DNA of 55,850 nt from Clostridium thailandense (GTDB taxonomy: Bacteria > Bacillota > Clostridia > Clostridiales > Clostridiaceae): positions 1 through 55,850 of the forward strand of contig NZ_JAEEGC010000131.1 in the NCBI RefSeq assembly GCF_019207025.1. Direction: 5' to 3'. How positions within the stretch are numbered: position 1 is the first letter of the stretch; every line of letters starts with the position of its first letter. The notes beneath the pieces were generated by a model. It worked only from the letters and a program-made list of their open reading frames with translations, had not been told where the DNA came from and did no database searches. Made by a program: the position numbers and the translations under genes. Shown here in pieces: positions 1 through 8,125 of the stretch.

Positions 1-86
1 AAAAAGCTAAGACTTGTAGCAAAAGTATTTAAATGTGTCTTCCAGAATGTAAATATATCCCTGCGTATAAGTTAAGTGTCTGGTCT
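1..86. repeat. Palindromic intergenic element, right arm (copy R1)
   Basis: The segment ends with the arm that contains CCCTGCGTATAAGTTAAGTG and CTGG, shared with the other copies at 1642-1753 and 25056-25215. Only the right arm is visible because the window begins inside the element. Its inner part (GAATGTAAATATATCC) is complementary to the left arm at the far end of the window (about 55721-55740), so this sub-type matches the copy there rather than the other copies. Confidence 0.75.
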
Positions 87-111
87 TGAATCCTATAATT
101 CAAATTTGCAT

Positions 112-801
112 TTATCTTTTAAGTATAGCATTAAGCTCCATCAAGTCTGTAACCTCATAAGTTGGCTTTATTTCAGTGTTGTTTACAGCCTTTTTAGGAT
201 TAAACCAACATGTGTCTATACCTGAGTTTATACCACCCTTTATATCAGAAGTTAGGCTGTCACCTACTATGAGGACTTTACTCTTATCAGTGTGATTTAT
301 ATTACTTAAGGCAAGTTCAAAAATTTCAGGGTTTGGCTTTGATACCCTTACTTCCTCGGATACCACTATATCCTCGAAATATTTAGCTATGGTAGATTTT
401 CTTATTCTTTTATCTTGAACATTCTTAAGGCCATTAGTTACTATAGAAAGTCTATAATCTTTATACAAACTTTCCACAAGAGGTATACTGTAATCATATA
501 AAAAGGATGCATTAGCTAAATGCTTCATATATGATTTTGCAAATTCTACCTCGTCAAACCTTATATTTAACTGATATGATAGTCTTTTAAATCTCTCCAC
601 CTTTAATTTTTCCTGGGTAATAAGTCCTTGCTCGAATTCTTTCCATATAGCGGTATTTATGTCTTGATATATTTTTAAATGGTGATTTTCGTCATATTCT
701 ATATCAAATTCAAGTATGGCATTTTTAAAAGCATCTCTTTCAGATTTTTTAAAATCAAATAAAGTTTCATCTGCATCAAATATTATTACTTCGTATTTCA
801 T
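112..801 (-). CDS. HAD-family nucleotidase, YjjG type
   Basis: This 229-residue protein is a HAD-superfamily phosphatase, most like the YjjG group of pyrimidine 5'-nucleotidases that clear non-canonical nucleotides. Motif I is DADET near residue 9 (nucleophile and acid/base aspartates), motif II is TNG near residue 121, the conserved lysine lies in SKPNPEIF, and motif IV is GDSLTSD near residue 180. A helical cap domain lies between motifs I and II, as in class I HAD enzymes. Length is normal. It stands alone, divergent from the Crp/Fnr gene. Substrate assignment rests on family similarity; a generic HAD phosphatase is the alternative. Confidence 0.85.
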   Translation of the reverse strand: MKYEVIIFDADETLFDFKKSERDAFKNAILEFDIEYDENHHLKIYQDINTAIWKEFEQGLITQEKLKVERFKRLSYQLNIRFDEVEFAKSYMKHLANASFLYDYSIPLVESLYKDYRLSIVTNGLKNVQDKRIRKSTIAKYFEDIVVSEEVRVSKPNPEIFELALSNINHTDKSKVLIVGDSLTSDIKGGINSGIDTCWFNPKKAVNNTEIKPTYEVTDLMELNAILKR

Positions 802-840
802 AATAACCCTCCCAATAATTTATCTTTTTAATTGTAACAT

Positions 841-880
841 ATTAAGCAATAGATTCCTCCTCTGCTTTACATTGCTTAAT
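841..880. promoter_or_regulatory. Inverted repeat between divergent genes
   Basis: Ten-base perfect arms ATTAAGCAAT (841-850) and ATTGCTTAAT (871-880) flank a 20-base loop in the divergent promoter region of the HAD and Crp/Fnr genes. A further short palindrome GACATATGTC lies about 25 bp before the Crp/Fnr start. Either could be an operator or hairpin; no function can be assigned from sequence. Confidence 0.4.
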
Positions 881-941
881 AGATAAGTTACCATATTGAT
901 ATGGGTTACGGATATGACATATGTCGTGTTAAGGAGGATTT

Positions 942-1631
942 ATGGAAAGAATTTCGAATAAAGACCTTTTAAAGCATTATTTTGTTAAGTATAACATAGA
1001 AAATATATTTGATAAGGATATAATAAGCTATGCACAGCTTCATTTTTATCGAAAAGGAGAGTTTATATTGAAAGCAGAGTTTGAGCTTGAATATTACTAT
1101 TTACTTGTTAATGGAAAAATTAAAATCTCTTATCTTTTTGAAAATGGTAAATCAATGCTCTTAAAATTTTATAGAGAATTTAATGTTATAGGAGATTTGG
1201 AATTTTTAAAAGATAAGCCTGTACGCTGCAATGTTGAAGCGATAGAAGATACTTATTTTATTGCAATACCTTCAGATATATTAAGAAAAAAGTATATGAA
1301 CAACGTCAATTTTTTACAACACCTAGTAACCTTTTTAAGTGAAAAACTTGAAGCTACTATTAATAATACTTCATACAATTTCATATACCCACTCACTAAT
1401 AGATTAGCCAGCTATTTAGTTGAACATATTACAGATAAGAATTATATAATTTTAGATTCATCCTTTAAGGAAATAGCCCAATTTTTAGGAACTACCTATA
1501 GGCACTTAAATAGAACCTTTAACGAGCTTGAAGCCGAAGAAATTATAAAATGTGAGAATACAACAATATATATTCTAGATGAGGATAGACTTCGAGAACT
1601 TTCTAAAAATTTGTATATGACATCTATATAG
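942..1631 (+). CDS. Crp/Fnr-family transcriptional regulator
   Basis: The 229-residue protein has an N-terminal cyclic-nucleotide-binding-like beta barrel (about residues 20-125) and a C-terminal winged helix (about 150-220) with the recognition segment FKEIAQFLGTTYRHLNRTFNEL. It lacks the cysteine cluster of iron-sulfur Fnr proteins, so it is closer to YeiL/PrfA-like members with an unknown or no ligand. A good AAGGAGG site precedes the ATG. It is divergent from the HAD gene and its stop codon TAG is part of a 14-bp repeat flanking the palindromic element downstream. Target genes cannot be told from the window. Confidence 0.85.
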   Translation: MERISNKDLLKHYFVKYNIENIFDKDIISYAQLHFYRKGEFILKAEFELEYYYLLVNGKIKISYLFENGKSMLLKFYREFNVIGDLEFLKDKPVRCNVEAIEDTYFIAIPSDILRKKYMNNVNFLQHLVTFLSEKLEATINNTSYNFIYPLTNRLASYLVEHITDKNYIILDSSFKEIAQFLGTTYRHLNRTFNELEAEEIIKCENTTIYILDEDRLRELSKNLYMTSI

Positions 1632-1641
1632 ACACGAACGT

Positions 1642-1753
1642 CCGACATTTAACTTATGCTCCGGGATATGTTTCCAAACTTCAGCACTATAAAAATTTTT
1701 ATATGTGCTTTCATTTTTGGAAACACATCCCTGCGTATAAGTTAAATGTCTGG
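1642..1753. repeat. Palindromic intergenic element, complete copy R2
   Basis: About 112 bp form one near-perfect palindrome: the left end CCGACATTTAACTTATG matches the inverted right end CATAAGTTAAATGTCTGG, and the inner arms GGGATATGTTTCCAAA and TTTGGAAACACATCCC also pair. The element sits just after the Crp/Fnr gene. It is flanked by an identical 14-bp direct repeat (ATCTATATAGACAC at 1622-1635 and 1761-1774), which resembles a target duplication. A partial extra end (GACACTTAACTTAT) follows at 1770-1783. Confidence 0.85.
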
Positions 1754-1905
1754 TTTGGGTATCTATATAGACACTTAACTTATACTATGAGAATCATTGG
1801 TAGTGTTTAGAAGATATAAATATATTTTTAGAGGACAATTGACAGTTTTCTTCCACTGTCCTCTAATACCAATAAATATTTTTTGTAAGTTAACCTTTGG
1901 TCTTA

Positions 1906-3048
1906 TTATTTAAGTTTCAAAAGTCTATTTTTTAATTGTTCTTCAATATTTTGCAATTCTGCTTCGGCCTCTTTACGTTTTTGACGTCCTTCTGTTTGAA
2001 TACGAAGCACTTCATCAAGCGTTGAAATTAATGATTCATTTGTTTGGCGAAGAGTATCAATATCAACAATTCCACGTTCAGATTCTTTGGCTACTTCTAT
2101 AGTTGACATTTTAAGTGTTTCTGCATTTTTACGTAGAAGTTCATTTGTCATATTGGTTACTTCACTTTGAACTTTGGCTGCATTACTGGAATGAGCAACT
2201 CCGAGAGCTAATAAAATCTGACTTTTCCAGAGCGGAATTGTATTCACAATAGTAGATTGTATTTTTTCGGACATTAAAGAATCATTATTTTGAACTAAAC
2301 GAATCTGAGGAGCCATCTGGAGAGAAATCATTCTAGTTAGCTCCAAATCATGAATTTTTTTCTCAAAGCGGTTACAAAGAGCCACAAAATCATTTGTTGC
2401 CTGTGCGTCTTCAGGAAGTCCACTGGTTCTTGCTCTGTCTACTAAAATAGGAAGTTCTTCTTTTTCTAACTTTGAAAGTTTCTTCTTTCCGGCTAAGATA
2501 TACATAGAAAGTTCTTTAAAATATACCTTATTTATTTCATACATTTTATCAAGCATAGCAATATCCTTTAAAAGTTGTATCTGATGCTTTTCAAGGGTAG
2601 TGCAAATTTTATTTATATTTCCCTCAACCTTATCATATTTTGTTCTCATATGGTCAATCTTTTGTGAGGTTTTCTTAAAAAAACCCAGAAACCCTTTTTT
2701 CTCTTCTGCAGCATCAAAATTCTTTAGTTCAACTACTACATTAGAGAGCATGTCGCCTACTTCTCCTAGATCCTTTGTTTTTACATTATTTAAAGCGGTT
2801 TCGGAGAAATCTGCAATTTTCTTTTGGGCACCGACTCCATATTGAAGAATTGAATTTGTGTTAGTTATATCAATTTTATCTACAAATTCATCTACCATTT
2901 TTTTTTCTTCTTCAGTTAAATAGCTTTCATCGAGAACTTCTTGCTGCTTCTTTTCCTCTTTTATTTTTGCAATGGGAAGCTCATCTTGAAAAGGTTCAAA
3001 GCTTAAGCTTGGGACCACATCAATATTTTCTTTAAATTCGTTATCCAA
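1906..3048 (-). CDS. telA: Toxic-anion-resistance protein, TelA/YaaN family
   Basis: This 380-residue, mostly helical, coiled-coil-rich soluble protein matches the TelA/KlaA family named for tellurite resistance; its biochemical role is not settled. Recognisable segments are GFLGFFKKTSQKID near residue 120, the central region around MDKMYEINKVYF, and MAPQIRLVQNNDSLMSEKIQSTIVNTIPLWK in the second half, which I quote only by its first and last residues: MAPQIR and PLWK (about 246-275). Length is normal for the family. It lies 32 bp downstream of the XpaC gene on the same strand, the same pair and order as xpaC-yaaN of Bacillus subtilis, so the two are very likely one operon. Confidence 0.85.
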   Translation of the reverse strand: MDNEFKENIDVVPSLSFEPFQDELPIAKIKEEKKQQEVLDESYLTEEEKKMVDEFVDKIDITNTNSILQYGVGAQKKIADFSETALNNVKTKDLGEVGDMLSNVVVELKNFDAAEEKKGFLGFFKKTSQKIDHMRTKYDKVEGNINKICTTLEKHQIQLLKDIAMLDKMYEINKVYFKELSMYILAGKKKLSKLEKEELPILVDRARTSGLPEDAQATNDFVALCNRFEKKIHDLELTRMISLQMAPQIRLVQNNDSLMSEKIQSTIVNTIPLWKSQILLALGVAHSSNAAKVQSEVTNMTNELLRKNAETLKMSTIEVAKESERGIVDIDTLRQTNESLISTLDEVLRIQTEGRQKRKEAEAELQNIEEQLKNRLLKLK

Positions 3049-3080
3049 TTTTAACTTACCCCCTTTGTACTTTGGCTGTG

Positions 3081-4283
3081 TTACTTTTTAAAATCTTCTT
3101 TAGTCAGTCCTTCTTGTGTAAATAGTGTTTCAAGCACAGAAATATCTGTGGAAATATCTAAAGCTACTTCACCGAATAAATCATCTAACAGCTTCTCAAA
3201 GGCAGCATTTATCATATCTATACTTCTTTCAATTTCATTTTTGGCATTTTTTATGTTATCACCTTGAACTGGCTGTTCATTTAACTCTTTATAGGAGTTA
3301 ACTAGCTTTAATGTAATTGGAAGATAGTGATTAGTAAATTTATTAACCTCAGAAAGCTTTTTGGGATTATTTTCTAAATGATTAAATATTTGACTTACAA
3401 CATTTTGAAGTCTGCATAATTTTATTGAAATTTCTTCTTTATTAATAACAGCATTTGCAATTTTTATCTGTTCAATGTAGTCTTCTCCTAATTCAATCAC
3501 AGCTCTTAATTCTCTTTTTTCTGGATCATTCAATTCTTCTTGTCTTTTTAATTCAGCTTCATTACGGCGTTTAAGAGATTCCTGTGAATCTAAGTAATTC
3601 TCGTAAACTTCGTCATTTAACATAAAATAAGTCTGTTTATCATCGATGTGTGCTTGTGGAAACATGCCTAAATCAATCATTTTTCTTAGATCTTTAACAA
3701 CAAATTTATTATTTTTCCTAGCAGTGGTGGCTAATTCTTCTATGGAACAGTAATTGAGACCATTAATGGTATTTACATAGCCTTTAAAACGCTTTACCCT
3801 TTTTCTTAAATTTAAACCTCTTAAGGTTAAAGCTATACTTGCCATAAAAAAAGAAAATAAAAGTCCCAAAGTAATGAAATTAGCTGTTGAAAGTATACTT
3901 AAAAAAGAAGTGAATATAGAGTATGCAATTAGCATAGCCCCTAATATACTACTACCAATAAAGCCAAAGATTGTATAAAGCATTCCAGATACACTTCCAA
4001 CTGGTCTTTTTGCAATATATTTTTGTGTCTTATTTATATATTTAGGAATCATATTTTCAAGTTTCCCAGGATTATAATATTTTTTGTTTTTTACTTTTTC
4101 GTTAAGATATTGTGATTTGTTTTTTAACTTTGCTTTAACTTCATTTAAAGCATTTTCAGTCCTATCGTCAATATCATTTTTTAATCTGGCGAAGTCTATA
4201 GCTTCGAATGTAGTTTTCAACGTATCTCTGATTTGATCTTCAAAATCGAAAAAATCCTTTCTTCTCATCTTAATAGCCTCCAA
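3081..4283 (-). CDS. xpaC: XpaC-like membrane protein (5-bromo-4-chloroindolyl phosphate hydrolysis family)
   Basis: This 400-residue protein has two or three hydrophobic segments between about residues 97 and 172 and a long charged helical C-terminal region. This is the layout of XpaC, a family named for a phosphatase-related phenotype but without a proven enzyme activity. It is the first gene of a two-gene operon with the TelA-like protein, as in bacilli. The first ATG codes for MEAIKMRRKDFF; the internal ATG at residue 6 is an alternative start. Likely role: membrane partner of the TelA-like protein in envelope stress resistance, which is inference from the pairing. Confidence 0.75.
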   Translation of the reverse strand: MEAIKMRRKDFFDFEDQIRDTLKTTFEAIDFARLKNDIDDRTENALNEVKAKLKNKSQYLNEKVKNKKYYNPGKLENMIPKYINKTQKYIAKRPVGSVSGMLYTIFGFIGSSILGAMLIAYSIFTSFLSILSTANFITLGLLFSFFMASIALTLRGLNLRKRVKRFKGYVNTINGLNYCSIEELATTARKNNKFVVKDLRKMIDLGMFPQAHIDDKQTYFMLNDEVYENYLDSQESLKRRNEAELKRQEELNDPEKRELRAVIELGEDYIEQIKIANAVINKEEISIKLCRLQNVVSQIFNHLENNPKKLSEVNKFTNHYLPITLKLVNSYKELNEQPVQGDNIKNAKNEIERSIDMINAAFEKLLDDLFGEVALDISTDISVLETLFTQEGLTKEDFKK

Positions 4284-4522
4284 ATTATTCTCATATAACT
4301 CAATTAACTACAATAATATTTTGGATATATTATATATCATTCTTGTATAAATTACAATTTGTAACAACTTCCTAGTATGGATTTATAAATAGGACAATTT
4401 ACTTCTTGTACTGGTATTTTACTATGTGTATAATAATAATGGTAACTTACTTTTTAATACAAGTCTATATGAAGCAAATGGATATTTTAAAGAAATAATT
4501 TAATTTTAGTGTAGGTGAGTTT

Positions 4523-5062
4523 ATGAAACTAGGAGAAAAAATTAGGAAATTACGTAAGGAACAAAAAATTAGTATTGAAAAGCTTGCGCAAATGTCAGGT
4601 TTAAGCACAGGTTTAATTAGTCAAATGGAAAGGGATATAACAATTCCTTCTGTAGGATCTCTTTGGGATGTAGCAAAGGCATTAAATGTTCATATAAATT
4701 ATTTCTTTGATGAATATGAGGATAAGAATCCTATTGTTCGGAAAAATGAAAGGAAAAAAATAATTATACCTAATTCAAATATTACCTATGAACTTTTAAG
4801 TCCTAATTTAAATAATAAAATGGAATTTTTAATGGTTGAAATTGAACCTGGAATGTGCAGTTCAGATGAACAAATCTGTCATGAAGGTGAAGAGTGTGGA
4901 TATATGATACAAGGAAGTATGAAAGTAAAGTGGGGAAGTAAGGAATACATATTAAATGAAGGAGATAGTATTTATTTTGATAGTACAGTACCACATCGAT
5001 TTGTTAATATAGGTGACAAGGTAGCGATTTCAATTTGGACTATGACACCTCCAAGTTTTTAG
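4523..5062 (+). CDS. XRE-family regulator with C-terminal cupin
   Basis: The 179-residue protein has an N-terminal helix-turn-helix (about residues 5-60; segment SIEKLAQMSGLSTGLISQME, which ends the recognition helix) and a C-terminal cupin barrel (about 105-172) with HEGEECGYMIQGS and the second motif DSTVPHRFVN. This is the PuuR-like architecture in which the cupin senses a small amine, amino acid or peptide-derived ligand. It lies just upstream of an amino acid permease and a dipeptidase, which it probably regulates. A long hairpin after the gene separates it from the permease, so they are not simply one transcript. Confidence 0.85.
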   Translation: MKLGEKIRKLRKEQKISIEKLAQMSGLSTGLISQMERDITIPSVGSLWDVAKALNVHINYFFDEYEDKNPIVRKNERKKIIIPNSNITYELLSPNLNNKMEFLMVEIEPGMCSSDEQICHEGEECGYMIQGSMKVKWGSKEYILNEGDSIYFDSTVPHRFVNIGDKVAISIWTMTPPSF

Positions 5063-5111
5063 TGTTTTACAATAAATAACAAGTAAAAATAATTTATATT
5101 TAACATCTTAT

Positions 5112-5186
5112 AAGCATTATGAATTTATGTGAATTGAACTCTGTGTGTTACGGAATACAATTCATGTAAACTCATAATGCTTTTTT
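5112..5186 (+). terminator. Long hairpin terminator after the XRE-cupin gene
   Basis: Arms at 5112-5136 and 5158-5182 pair over 25 positions with about three mismatches (outer part AAGCATTATGA/TCATAATGCTT) and are followed by a T run, as expected of a rho-independent terminator. Confidence 0.7.
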
Positions 5187-5264
5187 AAAGTCTAAAATTT
5201 TGAGTTTTTAAAAAAGCTTAGTTCTGGATAAAGCTGTATTTCTATTATAAATGGAGGATAAAAA

Positions 5265-5324
5265 ATGTTAAAAAATCAATTATTTGAAAAAAAAATATTA
5301 AATTTAGAAGGAATTTTAAAATAA
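5265..5324 (+). CDS. Possible 19-codon leader peptide upstream of the permease
   Basis: A very short ORF (MLKNQLFEKKILNLEGILK) starts with ATG six bases after a good GGAGG site. It lies in the 435-bp gap between the cupin regulator and the permease. It could be a leader peptide, the start of a lost gene, or chance. The rest of the gap (5325-5497) is very AT-rich and I see no riboswitch in it. Confidence 0.25.
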   Translation: MLKNQLFEKKILNLEGILK

Positions 5325-5497
5325 ATGAAGAAAATAAGTAATAAAGATAATTTTTTTCAATATAATGAAAAAATATAAAAAATATATTTCACTATATTGA
5401 AATGTATTGCTTGTTGAATATAGTAGGGAGGTGTGGAGTTTTTAATTTTAGAAATAAGAATAACAAATAAAATTTAATTGATTAGGAGAGGAAGAAG

Positions 5498-7003
5498 ATG
5501 AGTAATAATAAGAAAAAACTAACTTTGATGCCATTAGCATTAATGGTTGTAACATCAGTATTTATGTTTCCAAACGTACCTAGAGCATTTTTACTTATGG
5601 GGTATGCTGCAATTCCATGGTATATAATAGCTGCAGTAACCTACCTTATTCCATTTGCATTTATGGTTGGAGAGTATGGTGCTGCCTTTAAAAAAGAGAA
5701 AGGAGGAATCTATTCATGGCTTGAAAGAATTCTTGGAAGTAAATACGCATTCATTTCTATATTTATGTGGTATGTTGGATGGCTAGTATGGATAATTCTA
5801 ACTTGTAATTCTATATGGGTTCATTTTTCAACAATATTATTCGGTACAGATACAACTTCAACTTGGTCATTATTTGGTATAGGTTCGACTCATACATTGG
5901 GAATAATGTCTATAATATTTGCTGCAGGTTTGACAATTATAGCAAGTAAAGGCTTAGATAAAGTAACAAAAATAACTTCTGTAGGAGGTATTTCCGTCGC
6001 ATTTATTAACATAGCCGCGTATATTGGTGCAATAGTTGTATTTATATTAAACCATGGACACATAGCCCAGCCGATTAATGTTCAAGCTCTCTTACAATCT
6101 CCTAATCCTGACTACACTTCAGGTATATCAATAATATCATTTATATCTTTTGCAATACTTGCTTACGCTGGTATTGAGGTGGTTGCTGGAGTTACAGACA
6201 GTACGGAAAACTCTGAAAAAACATTTCCAAAGGGCGTTTTAATGGGATCTATATTTATTGGAATTGGATATTCCTTAGGTATATTTGCCTGCGGTACATT
6301 TACTAATTGGCAAAGTGTGCTGTCTGCAAAGAATGTAAATATGGTTAATGTAACGATTATTATGATGAACAATTTAGGATATCAAATTGGACAAGGCCTA
6401 TCATTAAGTCAAGGTGCCTGTATATCATTAGGTAATTGGATAGCTAGATTTGTTGGTTTATCATTGTTTTTAACTTATTTGGGTGCATTAATTTCATATT
6501 CATATTCACCATTAAAACAATTAATAGAGGGGACTCCAAAAGAATTATGGCCTGGAAAATTATCAGAAATTAAAGATGGAGTACCTAAAAATGCTATTTG
6601 GGTTCAATTTGCTTTTATAGCTTTCTTCATACTAGTTTTAAGTTTAGGCGGACAGGAAGCTTCCAAATTTTTTGATAAACTAGTGTTAATGACTAATGTT
6701 GCAACTACATTACCTTACATATTTATGGCAGGTGCTTTTGCTAAATTTAAAAAAGATACGACTATTGAAAAACCATTCGTTATATTTAAGACCTATAATA
6801 GTTCATTAATATGGACAATAATAGTTACATTTACTGTTATACTTGCTAACGTTACTGTAATACTTAAGCCTGCAGTAAATAAGGGGGACATAGCATCATC
6901 AATGTGGATGATAGCTGGACCAGTAATATTCTCAATAATTGCAATTGTAATGTATGGAAGATATGAAAAGATAATTGGGGAAAAACAAGGTTTAAAATTA
7001 TAA
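5498..7003 (+). CDS. APC-family amino acid permease, YjeM-like
   Basis: The 501-residue integral membrane protein has about twelve hydrophobic segments and the N-terminal features of the APC/glutamate-GABA antiporter group (MFPNVPRAF near residue 25, FMVGEYGAAFKKEKGGIYSW near residue 53). It most resembles the YjeM branch of inner-membrane amino acid transporters; the substrate is unknown. A GGAGAGGAAG site precedes the ATG. The dipeptidase gene follows after 35 bp on the same strand, pointing to joint uptake and hydrolysis of an amino acid derivative or dipeptide. The XRE-cupin protein upstream is the probable regulator. Confidence 0.85.
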   Translation: MSNNKKKLTLMPLALMVVTSVFMFPNVPRAFLLMGYAAIPWYIIAAVTYLIPFAFMVGEYGAAFKKEKGGIYSWLERILGSKYAFISIFMWYVGWLVWIILTCNSIWVHFSTILFGTDTTSTWSLFGIGSTHTLGIMSIIFAAGLTIIASKGLDKVTKITSVGGISVAFINIAAYIGAIVVFILNHGHIAQPINVQALLQSPNPDYTSGISIISFISFAILAYAGIEVVAGVTDSTENSEKTFPKGVLMGSIFIGIGYSLGIFACGTFTNWQSVLSAKNVNMVNVTIIMMNNLGYQIGQGLSLSQGACISLGNWIARFVGLSLFLTYLGALISYSYSPLKQLIEGTPKELWPGKLSEIKDGVPKNAIWVQFAFIAFFILVLSLGGQEASKFFDKLVLMTNVATTLPYIFMAGAFAKFKKDTTIEKPFVIFKTYNSSLIWTIIVTFTVILANVTVILKPAVNKGDIASSMWMIAGPVIFSIIAIVMYGRYEKIIGEKQGLKL

Positions 7004-7038
7004 CATATAATTTACTTTATGATGAGGAGATGCGTTCA

Positions 7039-8013
7039 ATGAAAACTTTTGATTGCCATTCCGATATATTAGTTGATATTACTAACAAAAGAATGCAGGG
7101 AGAAAAAAACATATTAAAGAAATATCATATAGAAAGACTTAGAAAAGGAAATGTGCAAGGTATATTATTGGCAGTTTGGGTTGATCCTCCATACACTAAT
7201 GAACCAACTCAAAGAATGTTGGAAATTTTAGGAGCAGCTTGCGATGAGTTTCAAGAGATAAAAGAATATGCTGACATCGCATATAATGTTTCAGATATAA
7301 GAAATATACAAAAATCAGATAGACTTGCTATTATTTTAGGAATGGAAGGACTTAGCGGACTAAAAGGAAATGTTAGTTTTTTAAGTGCACTTTATCGTTT
7401 TGGCGTTAGACATGCAATGCTTACATGGAATGAAGAAAATGAATTTGCCACTGGTGTTGGAAGTACTAATAAAGAAAGAGGTGTTACTGAATTAGGAGTT
7501 AGAGCATTAAATAAAATGGAGGATTTAGGGATACTAGTAGATGTATCTCATGGAAATGAAAAAACATTTTGGGATATTTATGAAAATACGACAAAGCCAT
7601 TTATTGCTTCTCATTCTGATGTATACAATATTTGTCCAGCTGCACGTAATTTAAAAGATGAGCAAATTAAAGCTATCGCAGAACGTAGAGGAGTAATTGG
7701 TATGAATGCATGGCCAGAGTTTATTGACAACAAAAAGCCTAGTGCTGAAAAATTAGCAGATCATATTGATTATATTGCTAACCTTGTAGGCATTGATTAT
7801 ATTAATTTTGGTTTCGACTTCTGCGATTATTTGCAAGCAGAATCATTATCTTTTAGTGAAAGTGCTTTGACTACCACAATTGGCATAGAAGATGCGTCTA
7901 AAATACCTAACCTTTTGGAGATTTTAACTACAAGGGGATATAAAACTGAAGATATAGAAAAAATAGCTTACAGAAATATAATGCGTGTTTTTGAAGAAGT
8001 TCTAGGAAATTAA
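7039..8013 (+). CDS. Membrane-dipeptidase-type metallopeptidase (peptidase M19)
   Basis: The protein is an M19 dipeptidase: FDCHSDIL at the N terminus gives the HxD zinc ligands, EGLSG near residue 115 supplies the glutamate, and VDVSHGNEKTFWD and ASHSD give the later histidines. Members hydrolyse dipeptides, including some with D-residues. The reading frame opens at ATG 7030, but GAGGAG at 7024-7029 touches that codon while it is nine bases from ATG 7039, so I take 7039 (324 residues). No signal peptide is seen, so it is cytoplasmic. It is cotranscribed with the upstream permease and followed by a hairpin. Confidence 0.85.
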   Translation: MKTFDCHSDILVDITNKRMQGEKNILKKYHIERLRKGNVQGILLAVWVDPPYTNEPTQRMLEILGAACDEFQEIKEYADIAYNVSDIRNIQKSDRLAIILGMEGLSGLKGNVSFLSALYRFGVRHAMLTWNEENEFATGVGSTNKERGVTELGVRALNKMEDLGILVDVSHGNEKTFWDIYENTTKPFIASHSDVYNICPAARNLKDEQIKAIAERRGVIGMNAWPEFIDNKKPSAEKLADHIDYIANLVGIDYINFGFDFCDYLQAESLSFSESALTTTIGIEDASKIPNLLEILTTRGYKTEDIEKIAYRNIMRVFEEVLGN

Positions 8014-8019
8014 GTAGAT

Positions 8020-8056
8020 ACCTCCATAGACTTGTCCGAATTAAATCTATGGAGGT
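8020..8056 (+). terminator. Hairpin after the dipeptidase gene
   Basis: Arms ACCTCCATAGA (8020-8030) and TCTATGGAGGT (8046-8056) pair perfectly over 11 bp. A weak T run follows, so it is a probable terminator of the permease-dipeptidase transcript. Confidence 0.6.
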
Positions 8057-8125
8057 TATAAGACTTTTACAGTCCAAGTATCTTGAAAAATAGTTAGTAT
8101 GCTTAAATATTAAAGAGGTAATTGT

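Noticed and set aside
5390..5420. Sigma-54 promoter before the APC permease (TTGCTTG near 5408)
   Set aside because: There is no GG pair at the -24 position.
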